Shown one piece after another: positions 43,697 through 51,907 of a stretch of DNA of 64,000 nucleotides. Position 1 is the stretch's first letter, and every line of letters begins with the position of its first letter. Under the pieces are notes generated by a model. That model made no database searches, had not been told where the DNA came from, and saw only the letters and a list, made by a program, of their open reading frames with translations. The translations under genes and the position numbers were made by a program. The DNA is taken from assembly GCA_003168335.1 (NCBI GenBank), contig PMSM01000007.1, positions 62,001 through 126,000 of the forward strand. The letters run 5' to 3'. The DNA comes from Blastocatellia bacterium. Lineage in GTDB: Bacteria > Acidobacteriota > Blastocatellia > Pyrinomonadales > Pyrinomonadaceae.

Positions 43697-45475
43697 ATGA
43701 ACACGCAGTACCAGATCATCACCAACGCCGCAGAACTGCGCCGCGCGGTCGACGAGCTTTCGCATAAGCACGCCGTCGGTCTGGATACGGAAACCACTGA
43801 GCTTGATCCTTATCTTGGCCGCTTACGCCTGATTCAGCTCGCCACACCCGATGCCGTCTACATCGTCGATCTCAATCGCTTCGCGGATGGCGACCTGAAG
43901 CAGAGCGAAGCGCTGGCGCCCCTGCGGCAACTATTTGTCTCGCCGCGGCCGATTAAGATCGCGCACAACGCAAAGTTCGACGCGAAGTTCATCAAGTACA
44001 ACCTCGGCGTCGACCTCGTGGGATTGTTCGACACCCTCCTTGCCAGCCAACTCGTTTCCGCCGGAGACATCGAAGCGCGTCATGGCCTGGCTGCAATCAC
44101 CGAGCGCTATCTCAACGAAACTGTCGATAAGACCGAGCGTCTGAGCAACTGGGAATTCGAACTCTCTGAAGCGCAGTTGGAATACGCCGCACGCGATGCG
44201 GCCGTACTGCTGCCGCTGCGCGATAAGCTGATTGAGAAGATCAAATCGCTGGATCTGGTGCAGTGCGCGCAGCTCGAGTTTGAATGCGTAATGCCCGTGG
44301 TGGATATCGAGCTCACCGGTTTCTACATGAACAAGCACCGGTGGCTGGAACAACTGGTGACCGTGGGAGAGCGGCGAGCCGAACTGGCCAACGAACTGCA
44401 AGAGATGATGGGCGAAGGCGTGGCGCAAGCGTCGCTGTTCGGACCGGCCCGCGCGAACATCAATCTGGATTCGCAGCAGCAAGTGACCGAGTGTTTGAAT
44501 CGGCTGGGCATTCCGTTGCCTGACTCGACCCGGAACTGGAAGTTGCAGCCGCTGGCCGCGCAGTATCCGGTGGTGGCCAAGCTGCTCGAGTACCGCACCA
44601 TGCAAAAGGCGCTGACCAGCTATGGCCAGAACATGATTGAGTTTATCAATCCGAAGACGGGGCGACTGCATGCGGACTTTCGCCAGATCGGCGCGCCGGC
44701 CGGACGCTTTGCCTGCACGAATCCCAACATCCAGCAGGTGCCGCACGCGGTCGAGTATCGCCGTTGCTTCACGGGCCATCCCGAAGGACGCAAACTGGTG
44801 ATCGCCGATTATTCGCAGATCGAGTTGCGCATACTGGCCGAGTTCTCTGGCGACCAGGCCTTCATCGACGCGTTCAAATCGGGCGCGGACCTGCATCGGG
44901 TGACGGCCGCGCAGGTATTTGGGGTGGCGCAGGATCAGGTGACCGCCGATCAACGTTCGTTCGCAAAGCGGCTGAACTTTGGCGTCGTGTACGGCATCGG
45001 CGCGCAACGCTTCTCCATGATGACGGGATTGGGTGTGACGGAAGCCGAAGATGTTTTGCGGCGTTACTTTTCGACTTATCGCGGGCTTGATACGTACTTG
45101 CGTGAGTCGGCGAACCGGGCGGTGAACGAAAAACAAGCGCGCACAGCTTCCGGCCGACTGGTGCGTTTCAATTTCGATCCGTCCGATCGGCAACAGGTTT
45201 CGATGACCCAGCGTTACGGCAAGAACGCGCCGATCCAGGGCACCAGCGCAGACATTCTGAAACGCGCGCTGCGACTCTTGAATGACGACTTGCGCAGCAC
45301 CTCCGGCCGGATTGTGAACATCATTCACGACGAGATCGTAGTCGAAGTCGACGAAGGGGAATCTGAGGACGTCGCGCGGAAGGTTGAGCGTGCGATGTGC
45401 ACGGCGGGTGAAGAGTATTTACAGACTGTGCCGGTGAAAGTGGAATTTCAGATTGCTCGCGAGTGGGCGAAGTAG
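43697..45475 (+). CDS. polA: Family A DNA polymerase with 3'-5' exonuclease domain only
   Basis: 592 residues. The N-terminal about 195 residues are a DnaQ/RNase D-type exonuclease (LDTETTELDPYLG with the DxE pair, HNAKFDAKF, and YAARDAAVLLPL). The polymerase follows with motif A ADYSQIELRILAEFSGD, motif B RSFAKRLNFGVVYGIG and motif C IIHDEIVVEV. The 5'-3' exonuclease domain of typical Pol I is missing, so RNA primer removal needs another nuclease. Similar bifunctional forms are annotated in several environmental phyla. No partner nuclease is next to it. Standalone gene with ATG at 43697. Confidence 0.93.
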   Translation: MNTQYQIITNAAELRRAVDELSHKHAVGLDTETTELDPYLGRLRLIQLATPDAVYIVDLNRFADGDLKQSEALAPLRQLFVSPRPIKIAHNAKFDAKFIKYNLGVDLVGLFDTLLASQLVSAGDIEARHGLAAITERYLNETVDKTERLSNWEFELSEAQLEYAARDAAVLLPLRDKLIEKIKSLDLVQCAQLEFECVMPVVDIELTGFYMNKHRWLEQLVTVGERRAELANELQEMMGEGVAQASLFGPARANINLDSQQQVTECLNRLGIPLPDSTRNWKLQPLAAQYPVVAKLLEYRTMQKALTSYGQNMIEFINPKTGRLHADFRQIGAPAGRFACTNPNIQQVPHAVEYRRCFTGHPEGRKLVIADYSQIELRILAEFSGDQAFIDAFKSGADLHRVTAAQVFGVAQDQVTADQRSFAKRLNFGVVYGIGAQRFSMMTGLGVTEAEDVLRRYFSTYRGLDTYLRESANRAVNEKQARTASGRLVRFNFDPSDRQQVSMTQRYGKNAPIQGTSADILKRALRLLNDDLRSTSGRIVNIIHDEIVVEVDEGESEDVARKVERAMCTAGEEYLQTVPVKVEFQIAREWAK

Positions 45476-45510
45476 TTATTCGATCAATTATCGCCGGCGC
45501 GTTCCCGCGA

Positions 45511-45921
45511 TTAGGGTGCGTGCTCGCAGTTAACCATCCAGGGGATTCCGAATCGATCAACGCACATGCCGAAACCTGGGGACCAGAAAGTCTGCTGAAA
45601 CGGCATCTGCACGGTTCCATTTTCAGCTAACGAATTAAAGATACGCTCGCACTCAGCGATATCTTTCAGATGGAGCGACACATTCATGCCGGTTGGCTGA
45701 AGGTAGCGGCCCGGCGGAGAATCAGCACCCATCAATATTTCGTCGCCGACACTGAGCGTCGCATGCATGATTAGTCCGTGCGATTCAGCCGGAAATTGGT
45801 CAGCACCAGGCATTTCACCCCAGGTCATCATGAAGGTGATTGTTCCGCCAAGAACTTTTTCGTAAAACTTGAACGCGGCCTCGCACTGGCCATTGAAATT
45901 GAGATAGGGATTCAGCTGCAT
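45511..45921 (-). CDS. VOC-superfamily (PhnB/3-demethylubiquinone-type) protein
   Basis: 136 residues. The paired beta-alpha-beta-beta-beta architecture begins MQLNPYLNFNGQCEAAFKFY and EKVLGGTITFMMTWGEMPG; VSLHLKDIAECERIFNSLAE opens the second half, and the end is FWSPGFGMCVDRFGIPWMVN, the classic PhnB-like ending. Members are metal-dependent dioxygenases, glyoxalases or resistance proteins; function here unknown. GGAG near 45930 precedes the start on this strand. Confidence 0.9.
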   Translation of the reverse strand: MQLNPYLNFNGQCEAAFKFYEKVLGGTITFMMTWGEMPGADQFPAESHGLIMHATLSVGDEILMGADSPPGRYLQPTGMNVSLHLKDIAECERIFNSLAENGTVQMPFQQTFWSPGFGMCVDRFGIPWMVNCEHAP

Positions 45922-46064
45922 GTTGGACTCCTCCGGGAGTTTTATTTTATTCGTTGCATTATCGGTTTCTCAAGCTGAGGCTGCGCGACGCTCATGCACC
46001 CGGCAGCGTGATCCCGGGTTGAAAACCAAAGACCACCTTTAAGTGCGCAAAGTAGGTTCTCGGA

Positions 46065-46622
46065 ATGCTAATCGATTCATTCGCGCCAAATCCGGACACG
46101 GTCGAAAGGCACAGCATCGCGATTAACGCCTCGCCTGAGACTGTCTATCGTGCGCTCTGGACAGCCGACCTGGGTGGTTCGCTAATCATCAAGCTGTTGC
46201 TCGGACTTCGCGCTCTGCCCGAGCTTGTTTTGCATGGAGCGCGCGGCCTGCCGCGAGATCGGAGGATCACCTTACAGACCGTGATCAATTCCGGCTTCGG
46301 CATTCTGGCCAACGAGCCCCAGGAGATCGTGCTCGGAATCACGGGAAAGTTTTGGCGGCCGACCGGCAATCTGCTGCCGTTCAATCGCGAGAGTTTTACC
46401 GGCGCGGTACGCCCCGGCCTGGCGCGCGCAGTTTGGAATTTCAGTATCAAAGAGAGCAGCCCCGGCGAAACGATCCTGTCTACCGAGACAAGGGTGGTTT
46501 GCGGCGATGACGACAGTCGCCGGAATTTTCGCCGCTACTGGTTCTTTGTGCGGCCATTCAGTGGCCTGATTCGTCTCTTAATGCTGCGAGCAGTGAGGCG
46601 CGCCTGCGGGAAGACGCAGTAG
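46065..46622 (+). CDS. SRPBCC/START-like protein, unknown
   Basis: 185 residues. The N-terminus has HSIAINASPETVYRALWTAD, the usual first helix-grip segment. Later segments are FGILANEPQEIVLGITGKFW, LLPFNRESFTG and ILSTETRVVCGDDDSRRNFR, consistent with a single hydrophobic-ligand-binding fold. The C-terminus is strongly basic (LRAVRRACGKTQ). No ligand or pathway can be named. The gene ends before an inverted repeat and a sigma factor operon. Confidence 0.7.
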   Translation: MLIDSFAPNPDTVERHSIAINASPETVYRALWTADLGGSLIIKLLLGLRALPELVLHGARGLPRDRRITLQTVINSGFGILANEPQEIVLGITGKFWRPTGNLLPFNRESFTGAVRPGLARAVWNFSIKESSPGETILSTETRVVCGDDDSRRNFRRYWFFVRPFSGLIRLLMLRAVRRACGKTQ

Positions 46623-46631
46623 TCCGTATGT

Positions 46632-46730
46632 GAGGTCAGTGCCGGGAGCGGTAGCGACCGGGTCGCAACGTTCCACTGACCCGCGATCGCGAGGCGAGAC
46701 CTGGTCGCTACGGCTCCCGATACTGACCTC
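46632..46730. repeat. 33-bp imperfect inverted repeat upstream of the sigma module
   Basis: GAGGTCAGTGCCGGGAGCGG and following bases at 46632-46663 invert to 46698-46730 with a few mismatches. The middle contains CGCGATCGCG. It begins ten bases after the SRPBCC stop. Confidence 0.75.
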
Positions 46731-46894
46731 CCTCCTAAACGGTTGCGCTGGTGCCGCTTGACGGACTGAACAAAGCTCACAAAAGCCTCGACAAGCAGGA
46801 GGTCTTAGAACAATTTCGGCATCTGAGTCATATAATTCGCTCGCTCGAGCGACTAATACTTCGAACCCGGATTGGATCCGTGGGAATAGACCTG

Positions 46895-47452
46895 ATGGAC
46901 ATTGCGGAGTTTAAGGCTGAACTGGAAGCGCTCCACAGCGCTAGTTTCGGCTGGGCCCTGAGTTGTTGCCGCCGCGACCGGGCTGAGGCCGAAGAAGTTT
47001 TGCAGACGGTCTATTTGAAGATCTTTGAAGGCAAAGCGAGTTTTCGCGGCGAGGCCAGCTTAAAGACGTGGCTGTTTGCGGTGATTCGAAAAACCGCTAT
47101 CGGCGAGCATCGCAAGAACCTTTTGCGCCAGCTGAGATGGTCTGACAGTTCAGAGCAAGTCACGTTGGTTTCGCCGTTGGAACAGCCCGGGGTGGCTTTC
47201 GAAAAATTCGAAGCCCAGGCGCTCTTCCAGAACGCGATGAAAAGTTTGCCCCGGCGACAACGCGAGGCCTTGCACCTGGTCTTTTACCAGGACCTCAGCT
47301 TGAGCGAGGCCGCCGCTGTGATGGGTATTTCGATTGGCAGTGCCCGGCAGCATTACGACCGTGGCAAAAAACGCTTACGTGAATCTTTGGGACAGACAGA
47401 AAGTGCTTATGGAATTGGTTGGCGAGGAAAAGAGAATCCAGGCGCTGTTTAG
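46895..47452 (+). CDS. ECF-type RNA polymerase sigma factor (module 1)
   Basis: 185 residues from ATG 46895 with GGGA upstream; the frame is open back to a GTG at 46751. Sigma region 2 is ASFGWALSCCRRDRAEAEEV followed by LQTVYLKIFEGKASFRGEAS and LKTWLFAVIRKTA; region 4 is LPRRQREALHLVFYQDLSLS followed by EAAAVMGISIGSARQHYDRG. It is followed, with 44 bp overlap, by a one-helix membrane protein and then a Spy-like protein, the same order as in module 3 at 61.2 kb. This is the layout of metal-responsive CnrH/CnrY/CnrX-like systems. Confidence 0.88.
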   Translation: MDIAEFKAELEALHSASFGWALSCCRRDRAEAEEVLQTVYLKIFEGKASFRGEASLKTWLFAVIRKTAIGEHRKNLLRQLRWSDSSEQVTLVSPLEQPGVAFEKFEAQALFQNAMKSLPRRQREALHLVFYQDLSLSEAAAVMGISIGSARQHYDRGKKRLRESLGQTESAYGIGWRGKENPGAV

Positions 47453-47960
47453 CGAGGTCAGGCTCGCGGACGAACAGACTACTCCGAGCTTTGCGGGAGT
47501 ATGGAACCGCGCGCAGCCGAAGACGGTGCGCACGCAAAGAGCGTTCAGTCTTTCGTTTGTGGCGGCTACGGCCCTGTTGGTTTGCGCGTTGGTTTCACTG
47601 GCCTGGTGGTCGAGACACTGGCAGCGGAGCCCGGAGGTAATCGCGACCGCTCCCGCGGTCCCGGCGACGAGCCCGGTGAAAGCCGGCATCGATAATGAGG
47701 AAGTGAAGCCGTCTCAGCCGGTGGGAAGACGCGTTGCCTTCAGCTCGAAATCAAACGCCGTGAGGTTGGCGTCGCGCCGCGAGGCGTTGCTGGTGGCGGC
47801 TAACAGGACAGCCACGCACGAGGCGAAAGCCATCGCGAGTTGGAAATCACCGACGGTCACGCTACTTGATTCCTCGAGCGGGGAGTTGCTCAAGTCGCTG
47901 CCACAACTGAATCAAACTGTTGACGAGTTGAAATCATTTCTGCCCAGCCAGCCTAGATAG
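47409..47960 (+). CDS. Single-pass membrane protein, likely anti-sigma factor (module 1)
   Basis: 183 residues from ATG 47409, overlapping the sigma gene end. A cytoplasmic segment of about 44 residues includes EEKRIQALFSEVRLADEQ and PSFAGVWNRA, a short helical pattern typical of ECF anti-sigma domains. One membrane helix is at 45-67 (FSLSFVAATALLVCALVSLA), with a periplasmic tail of about 115 residues rich in Ser, Ala and Pro. There is no zinc motif. The role is inferred from order and topology. Confidence 0.65.
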   Translation: MELVGEEKRIQALFSEVRLADEQTTPSFAGVWNRAQPKTVRTQRAFSLSFVAATALLVCALVSLAWWSRHWQRSPEVIATAPAVPATSPVKAGIDNEEVKPSQPVGRRVAFSSKSNAVRLASRREALLVAANRTATHEAKAIASWKSPTVTLLDSSSGELLKSLPQLNQTVDELKSFLPSQPR

Positions 47961-47990
47961 CCGGCTGGCTTAATTAGAAGGAGAAAGTTA

Positions 47991-48560
47991 ATGAAGAAGA
48001 GAATCGGATTGTTAGTCGCAATGTTCGCCGCCGCATTTCTTTTGAGCGCAGGGCTGGTGTCGGCGCAACCGCAGCCGCCACCACCGCAAGGTCAAAAGCC
48101 TCAGCAAGGACCGCCGCCGCCGCGTCCGCCCATGGATCCGCTCGGCGATACGATGTTCCCGCCGGATATGGTGATGCAACATCAGCGAGAACTGGGGCTG
48201 ACTGACGAACAAAAAACTTTCATGCGCGGCGAGATCAATCGAACGACGACGCGCTTTAACGAGCTGCAGTGGCAGTTGCAGGATGCTACGGAAGCTCTGC
48301 ACGAGACCATGAAAGCCAGTTCGGTGAACGAGCAGTTGGCGTTGTCTCAGCTCGACAAAATTCTCGATGGTGAGCGCGAGATCAAACGCGCGCACATGGA
48401 GTTGGCAATTCGTATCAAGAACAAGCTGACGCCGGACCAGCAGACGAAGCTTCAATCGATGAGGCGACAGGGTGGTCCGGGTCAGGGTCCGGGAGGCCCC
48501 GGCGGTCCGGGTGGGCCAGGACAAAGACCGCCTGACGATTCGCCAGATCAGGAATACTAG
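47991..48560 (+). CDS. Spy/CpxP-family periplasmic protein (module 1)
   Basis: 189 residues with GAAGGAG at 47978-47984. Signal peptide MKKRIGLLVAMFAAAFLLSA and Pro/Gln-rich linker precede the helical hairpin: LGLTDEQKTFMRGEINRTTT and LTPDQQTKLQSM. The C-terminus is Gly/Pro-rich (PGQGPGGPGGPGGPG). As with CnrX/ZraP it may sense metal or misfolded protein in the periplasm and control the membrane anti-sigma; this is inference from the gene order. Confidence 0.8.
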   Translation: MKKRIGLLVAMFAAAFLLSAGLVSAQPQPPPPQGQKPQQGPPPPRPPMDPLGDTMFPPDMVMQHQRELGLTDEQKTFMRGEINRTTTRFNELQWQLQDATEALHETMKASSVNEQLALSQLDKILDGEREIKRAHMELAIRIKNKLTPDQQTKLQSMRRQGGPGQGPGGPGGPGGPGQRPPDDSPDQEY

Positions 48561-48666
48561 CCGCGGATGAACGTGGATTACGCAGATCCGGAAAGGGCGT
48601 TCTCAAAGTTGCTAACTGGTCTTGTTGTTGTCTGGTCCGGGTAAATCCGCGTGTATCTGCGGCTAG
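48557..48666. repeat. Inverted repeat (GGATTACGCAGAT type) after module 1
   Basis: Left arm 48557-48591 begins in the stop codon of the preceding gene (CTAGCCGCGGATGAACGTGG). Right arm 48634-48666 is the inverse, ending GTATCTGCGGCTAG. Same wording as 1443-1567. Confidence 0.75.
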
Positions 48667-48699
48667 TTTGTTTTGTGAATAGAAGAGGGCAGGCCTGAG

Positions 48700-50202
48700 C
48701 TATGAAGTTTTGGCCTGCCTTCGCCATAAGAAGTAAACGGGGATTCCCGTGAGCACGATCAAGTATCCAATGCCGGATGTGCCCGGCTTCAAGTAACCCA
48801 GGTCGATCACGAATAGCGCGGCCAGGGCCACGTAGAGCAAAGGAACCAAAGGATAGCCGAAAGTCCGATAGGGGCGCTCAAGCTGCGGGGCTTTGCGGCG
48901 CATGACAATCACCGCTCCAACCATCAACGCATAAAGAATCAGATCGGCCGAAACAATGTATTCGAGTAGTTGATCGTAAACATTGCCGTAGGTGACGGCG
49001 GCAGTGTGCGGATCGGTGATGACCGTTCGTGGCAAAGTCAGAATCGAGGCCCAGATGCCCTGCGCGACGAGCGCGACTACGGGCACGTGACGCGCGTTCA
49101 GCGTGCCCACGCGTTTGAAGAACAAACCATCGCGGGCCATTGCGTAATACACGCGGGCGCCGGCGAGAATCAATCCATTGTTACATCCGAACGTGGAGAT
49201 CATGATCGCTACCGCCATCAGGATCGTACCCGGCCGATTGAAAACAGCTTGCATCGTCGCCGTGGCAATGCTGGAACCTGGTTTCTGCATTGTGTCGAGC
49301 GGAAGTGTCACGACATAAGCGAAATTGGCGAGCAGATAAAGGGCCACAACCGTAAGACAGCCGATGAGCAGAGCACGTGGCAGGTTGCGGCCGGGGTCGC
49401 GGATTTCGCTGCCCGCAAACGTCACGTTGTTCCACGCGGATTGGGCAAACAATGGTCCGACCATCGCCAGGCCCACCAACATCACCAGCGCCGTAGTGCC
49501 GCTGGTTGTAATACCCGGCTGCGCGGTCTGCGGATTCCAGCCGTTCAATGCCGGATGCCACCATGACGAAAGGTAAGCCGCACTGCCGTGGTTCCAGCCA
49601 AACACGAGACCGACCACGATCAGACCCACCAGCGCGGCAGTCTTGGTGAAAGTAAAAGTATTTTGGATCAGCGTGCCCGTCTTCAGACCGCGCGTGTTCG
49701 TTGCTGTCAGCAGGAGAATCAAGAGGATTGCGATCAGTTGTGCAGTCGAAAGACTGATCGCATAGCTGCCAAAAAGATGAGTCGGCGCCACGATGTAATT
49801 CGACTCAGAGATTGCCGGTGCCAGCACACCCATGAAGCGAGCGAAAGCGACGGCCACGGCGGCGATCGTTCCGGTTTGAATCACCAGAAGCAACGACCAG
49901 CCAAAGAGAAAACCGACCGGCCGGCCGTAGGCTTCGCGCAGAAAAACGTATTGCCCGCCGGCCCGCGGCATCATCGCCGCCAACTCGGCGCACGACAACG
50001 CGCCGGTAATAGTCAACACACCAGCAAGCCCCCACGCTACCAGCAGCCATCCAGGCGAGCCGACCAATAGCGCTGACTTGGCCGATGTGATGAAGATGCC
50101 CGAGCCAATCATCGACCCGATTACGATCATCGTCGCATCGAGAACGCTGAGGCCGCGAACCAGCCGCATAGGTTCACTTGATGTCTGCTCAGTTGAGTCC
50201 AT
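48700..50202 (-). CDS. APC-superfamily amino acid/polyamine permease
   Basis: 500 residues with 12 or more membrane helices. It begins with GLSVLDATMIVIGSMIGSGI and continues GALSCAELAAMMPRAGGQYV, FLREAYGRPVGFLFGW, the standard APC helices 1-2 sequence. NNVTFAGSEIRDPGRNLPRA is the TM6-TM7 loop. It resembles LAT/PotE-type exchangers. Substrate unknown. The gene faces the sigma module and lies alone. Confidence 0.88.
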   Translation of the reverse strand: MDSTEQTSSEPMRLVRGLSVLDATMIVIGSMIGSGIFITSAKSALLVGSPGWLLVAWGLAGVLTITGALSCAELAAMMPRAGGQYVFLREAYGRPVGFLFGWSLLLVIQTGTIAAVAVAFARFMGVLAPAISESNYIVAPTHLFGSYAISLSTAQLIAILLILLLTATNTRGLKTGTLIQNTFTFTKTAALVGLIVVGLVFGWNHGSAAYLSSWWHPALNGWNPQTAQPGITTSGTTALVMLVGLAMVGPLFAQSAWNNVTFAGSEIRDPGRNLPRALLIGCLTVVALYLLANFAYVVTLPLDTMQKPGSSIATATMQAVFNRPGTILMAVAIMISTFGCNNGLILAGARVYYAMARDGLFFKRVGTLNARHVPVVALVAQGIWASILTLPRTVITDPHTAAVTYGNVYDQLLEYIVSADLILYALMVGAVIVMRRKAPQLERPYRTFGYPLVPLLYVALAALFVIDLGYLKPGTSGIGYLIVLTGIPVYFLWRRQAKTS

Positions 50203-50597
50203 AAAGGAATTGTCCCTTCGCTGATCTCGGTCGCAGAGCTTTCAGACCACCTTCAAAACGCGCGGACGATATGCCAATCGATGCGAAAGATCAATAACTA
50301 AAACACGTTTTCTGCAACCAAAGGGTAGTTGTCAGCGTGTTGATTGTCTTCCTTCTCTCTTGGGGAGGGGGCCGGCGAGTAGTTGAGTAGTTGTCCTATC
50401 TTGATTTCGTGCTTTCTTTTCGCTGGGACGAGAGCGATTCACGAAATCACACGAAGTTGCCCGAACAAAACTGGTTCCGCTTCGTGTATTTCGTGGATCG
50501 CTCTACATGGCGAGGAAATCCCTCGGTTGGCAGCGGCTTCTTTAGACGGTTCTAAACACCCGTTCGATCAGCGCGTGATATACTCCGATTCGAAATT
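50203..50597. repeat. Intergenic region with CACGAA-family inverted repeat, copy 3 (50431-50504)
   Basis: Left arm 50431-50468 (GAGCGATTCACGAAATCACA) and right arm 50479-50504 (CTTCGTGTATTTCGTGGATC then GCTCT). TTGATTTCGTGCTTTCTTTT at 50401 matches the flank of copy 1. No gene found in the gap; gspF begins at 50598. Confidence 0.8.
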
Positions 50598-51830
50598 ATG
50601 GCTGAGTTTATTTGTCGTTTAGGAACGCCGGGAGGCGAGATTGTGACGCGCACGGTCGAAGCGATGGCCGCGAACGAAGCGCGCACGCGACTGGAGCGCG
50701 AAGGCTTCAAAGTCTTTGCGATCACGCCCCCGAAAGCTGAAGGCCTGACCTCGTTTACCAGAACCAGCGGCCCGGCGCGCAGTCGCGTCAAGGCGAACGA
50801 CTTTCTGCTTTTCAATCAGCAGCTCGCGGCGTTGCTGAGGGCGGGCATTCCCATTCTGCAAGCGATAACCATGCTGCGCCGGCGAGCCACGTCGGTGCGT
50901 TTGCGCGTGGTGCTGGAAGAAGTCGAGGCGGCGATTCGTGGCGGCGCGGCGCTCTCGCAGGCTTTCGCGGCCCAGGGCGCAACGTTTCCGCGGATTTACA
51001 CAGCTTCGATTTTAGCCGGTGAGCGTTCGGGCGCGCTGGACGAAGTGCTTTCGCGATATGTGACTTACATGCGGCGCTCAGTTGGTCTGCGCCGAAAGAT
51101 TCGCGGCGCCCTGGCGTATCCGGCCTTTCTGCTGGTCGCTTGTCTCGGGATGGTGATCTTTCTGACGACATTTGTCGTACCGAGAATGTCCGATTTGTTC
51201 GCAGGATTTGGCAACGATCTGCCGACGGTGACGCAGATTGTCCTCGGACTTTCAAATTGGTTAACCGGCAACCTGTTTTGGTTTGCGCCCCTGGTGATTA
51301 TTGGATCCGCCGCTATTTTCATTTGGTCGCGGACGCCGGCGGGGAGTCTAACGATCGACCGGTCGACGCTGAGACTGCCACTCGTGGGAAAGCTTTTGAT
51401 TCAGATGTCGACGGCCCAGGCCGCGCGCTCGCTGGCAACGCTCCTGGCCGGCGGCATCCCGCTGGTCGAGTCCTGGGAGATCGCGGCCGAATCGATCACG
51501 AACCTGGAATTACGCCGGCGCAGCTCGGCGATACTGCCATTGATTCGTGAAGGTCGATCGTTCACCGAAAGCCTGGAGGCTGCAAGTTGGATGCCCGAGC
51601 TGGCTCTCGATATGATCGGTATTGGCGAACGCTCAGGCAGTTTGCGCGAGATGCTGGACGAGGTGGCGACCTTCTACGACGCTGAATCAGAAGTGCGATT
51701 AGAGCAGTTGACGACCACGCTTGAGCCTGCGATTCTGGTGGTGATGGGCGGCGTCGTGGTGGTAATTCTGCTGGCGATCTATTTGCCCATCATCAAGTCG
51801 ATTTCGAACGGGCCGACGATGAGGCATTAG
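50598..51830 (+). CDS. gspF: Type II secretion/type IV pilus inner-membrane protein GspF/PilC
   Basis: 410 residues, full length. It starts with the GspF N-terminal segment MAEFICRLGTPGGEIVTRTV, includes two T2SF domains (LLRAGIPILQAITMLRRRAT and TLLAGGIPLVESWEIAAESI) and three hydrophobic segments (about 175-200, 225-245 and 375-400). GspF is the platform protein of the pseudopilus machinery. It is first in an operon with gspE, a secretin, two pseudopilins and a PilM-like gene. Confidence 0.93.
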   Translation: MAEFICRLGTPGGEIVTRTVEAMAANEARTRLEREGFKVFAITPPKAEGLTSFTRTSGPARSRVKANDFLLFNQQLAALLRAGIPILQAITMLRRRATSVRLRVVLEEVEAAIRGGAALSQAFAAQGATFPRIYTASILAGERSGALDEVLSRYVTYMRRSVGLRRKIRGALAYPAFLLVACLGMVIFLTTFVVPRMSDLFAGFGNDLPTVTQIVLGLSNWLTGNLFWFAPLVIIGSAAIFIWSRTPAGSLTIDRSTLRLPLVGKLLIQMSTAQAARSLATLLAGGIPLVESWEIAAESITNLELRRRSSAILPLIREGRSFTESLEAASWMPELALDMIGIGERSGSLREMLDEVATFYDAESEVRLEQLTTTLEPAILVVMGGVVVVILLAIYLPIIKSISNGPTMRH

Positions 51831-51881
51831 TCCGGCGCAAGCTCGTAGCCGGCAGGTTGAGTCAGAAACAAACACGAGGAA

Positions 51882-51905
51882 CGCAAGTTGGCAACTTGCG
51901 CTACA
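51882..51905. repeat. CGCAAGTT/AACTTGCG palindrome before gspE
   Basis: CGCAAGTTGGCAACTTGCG and CTACA directly before the gspE ATG at 51908. Related to 42900-42923. It probably carries no ribosome binding site, so the gspE start relies on context. Confidence 0.65.
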
Positions 51906-51907
51906 AG

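Noticed and set aside
43931-45328. 465-codon minus-strand ORF over the DNA polymerase
   Set aside because: Shadow of polA; composition is His/Arg/Leu-rich and lacks domain structure.
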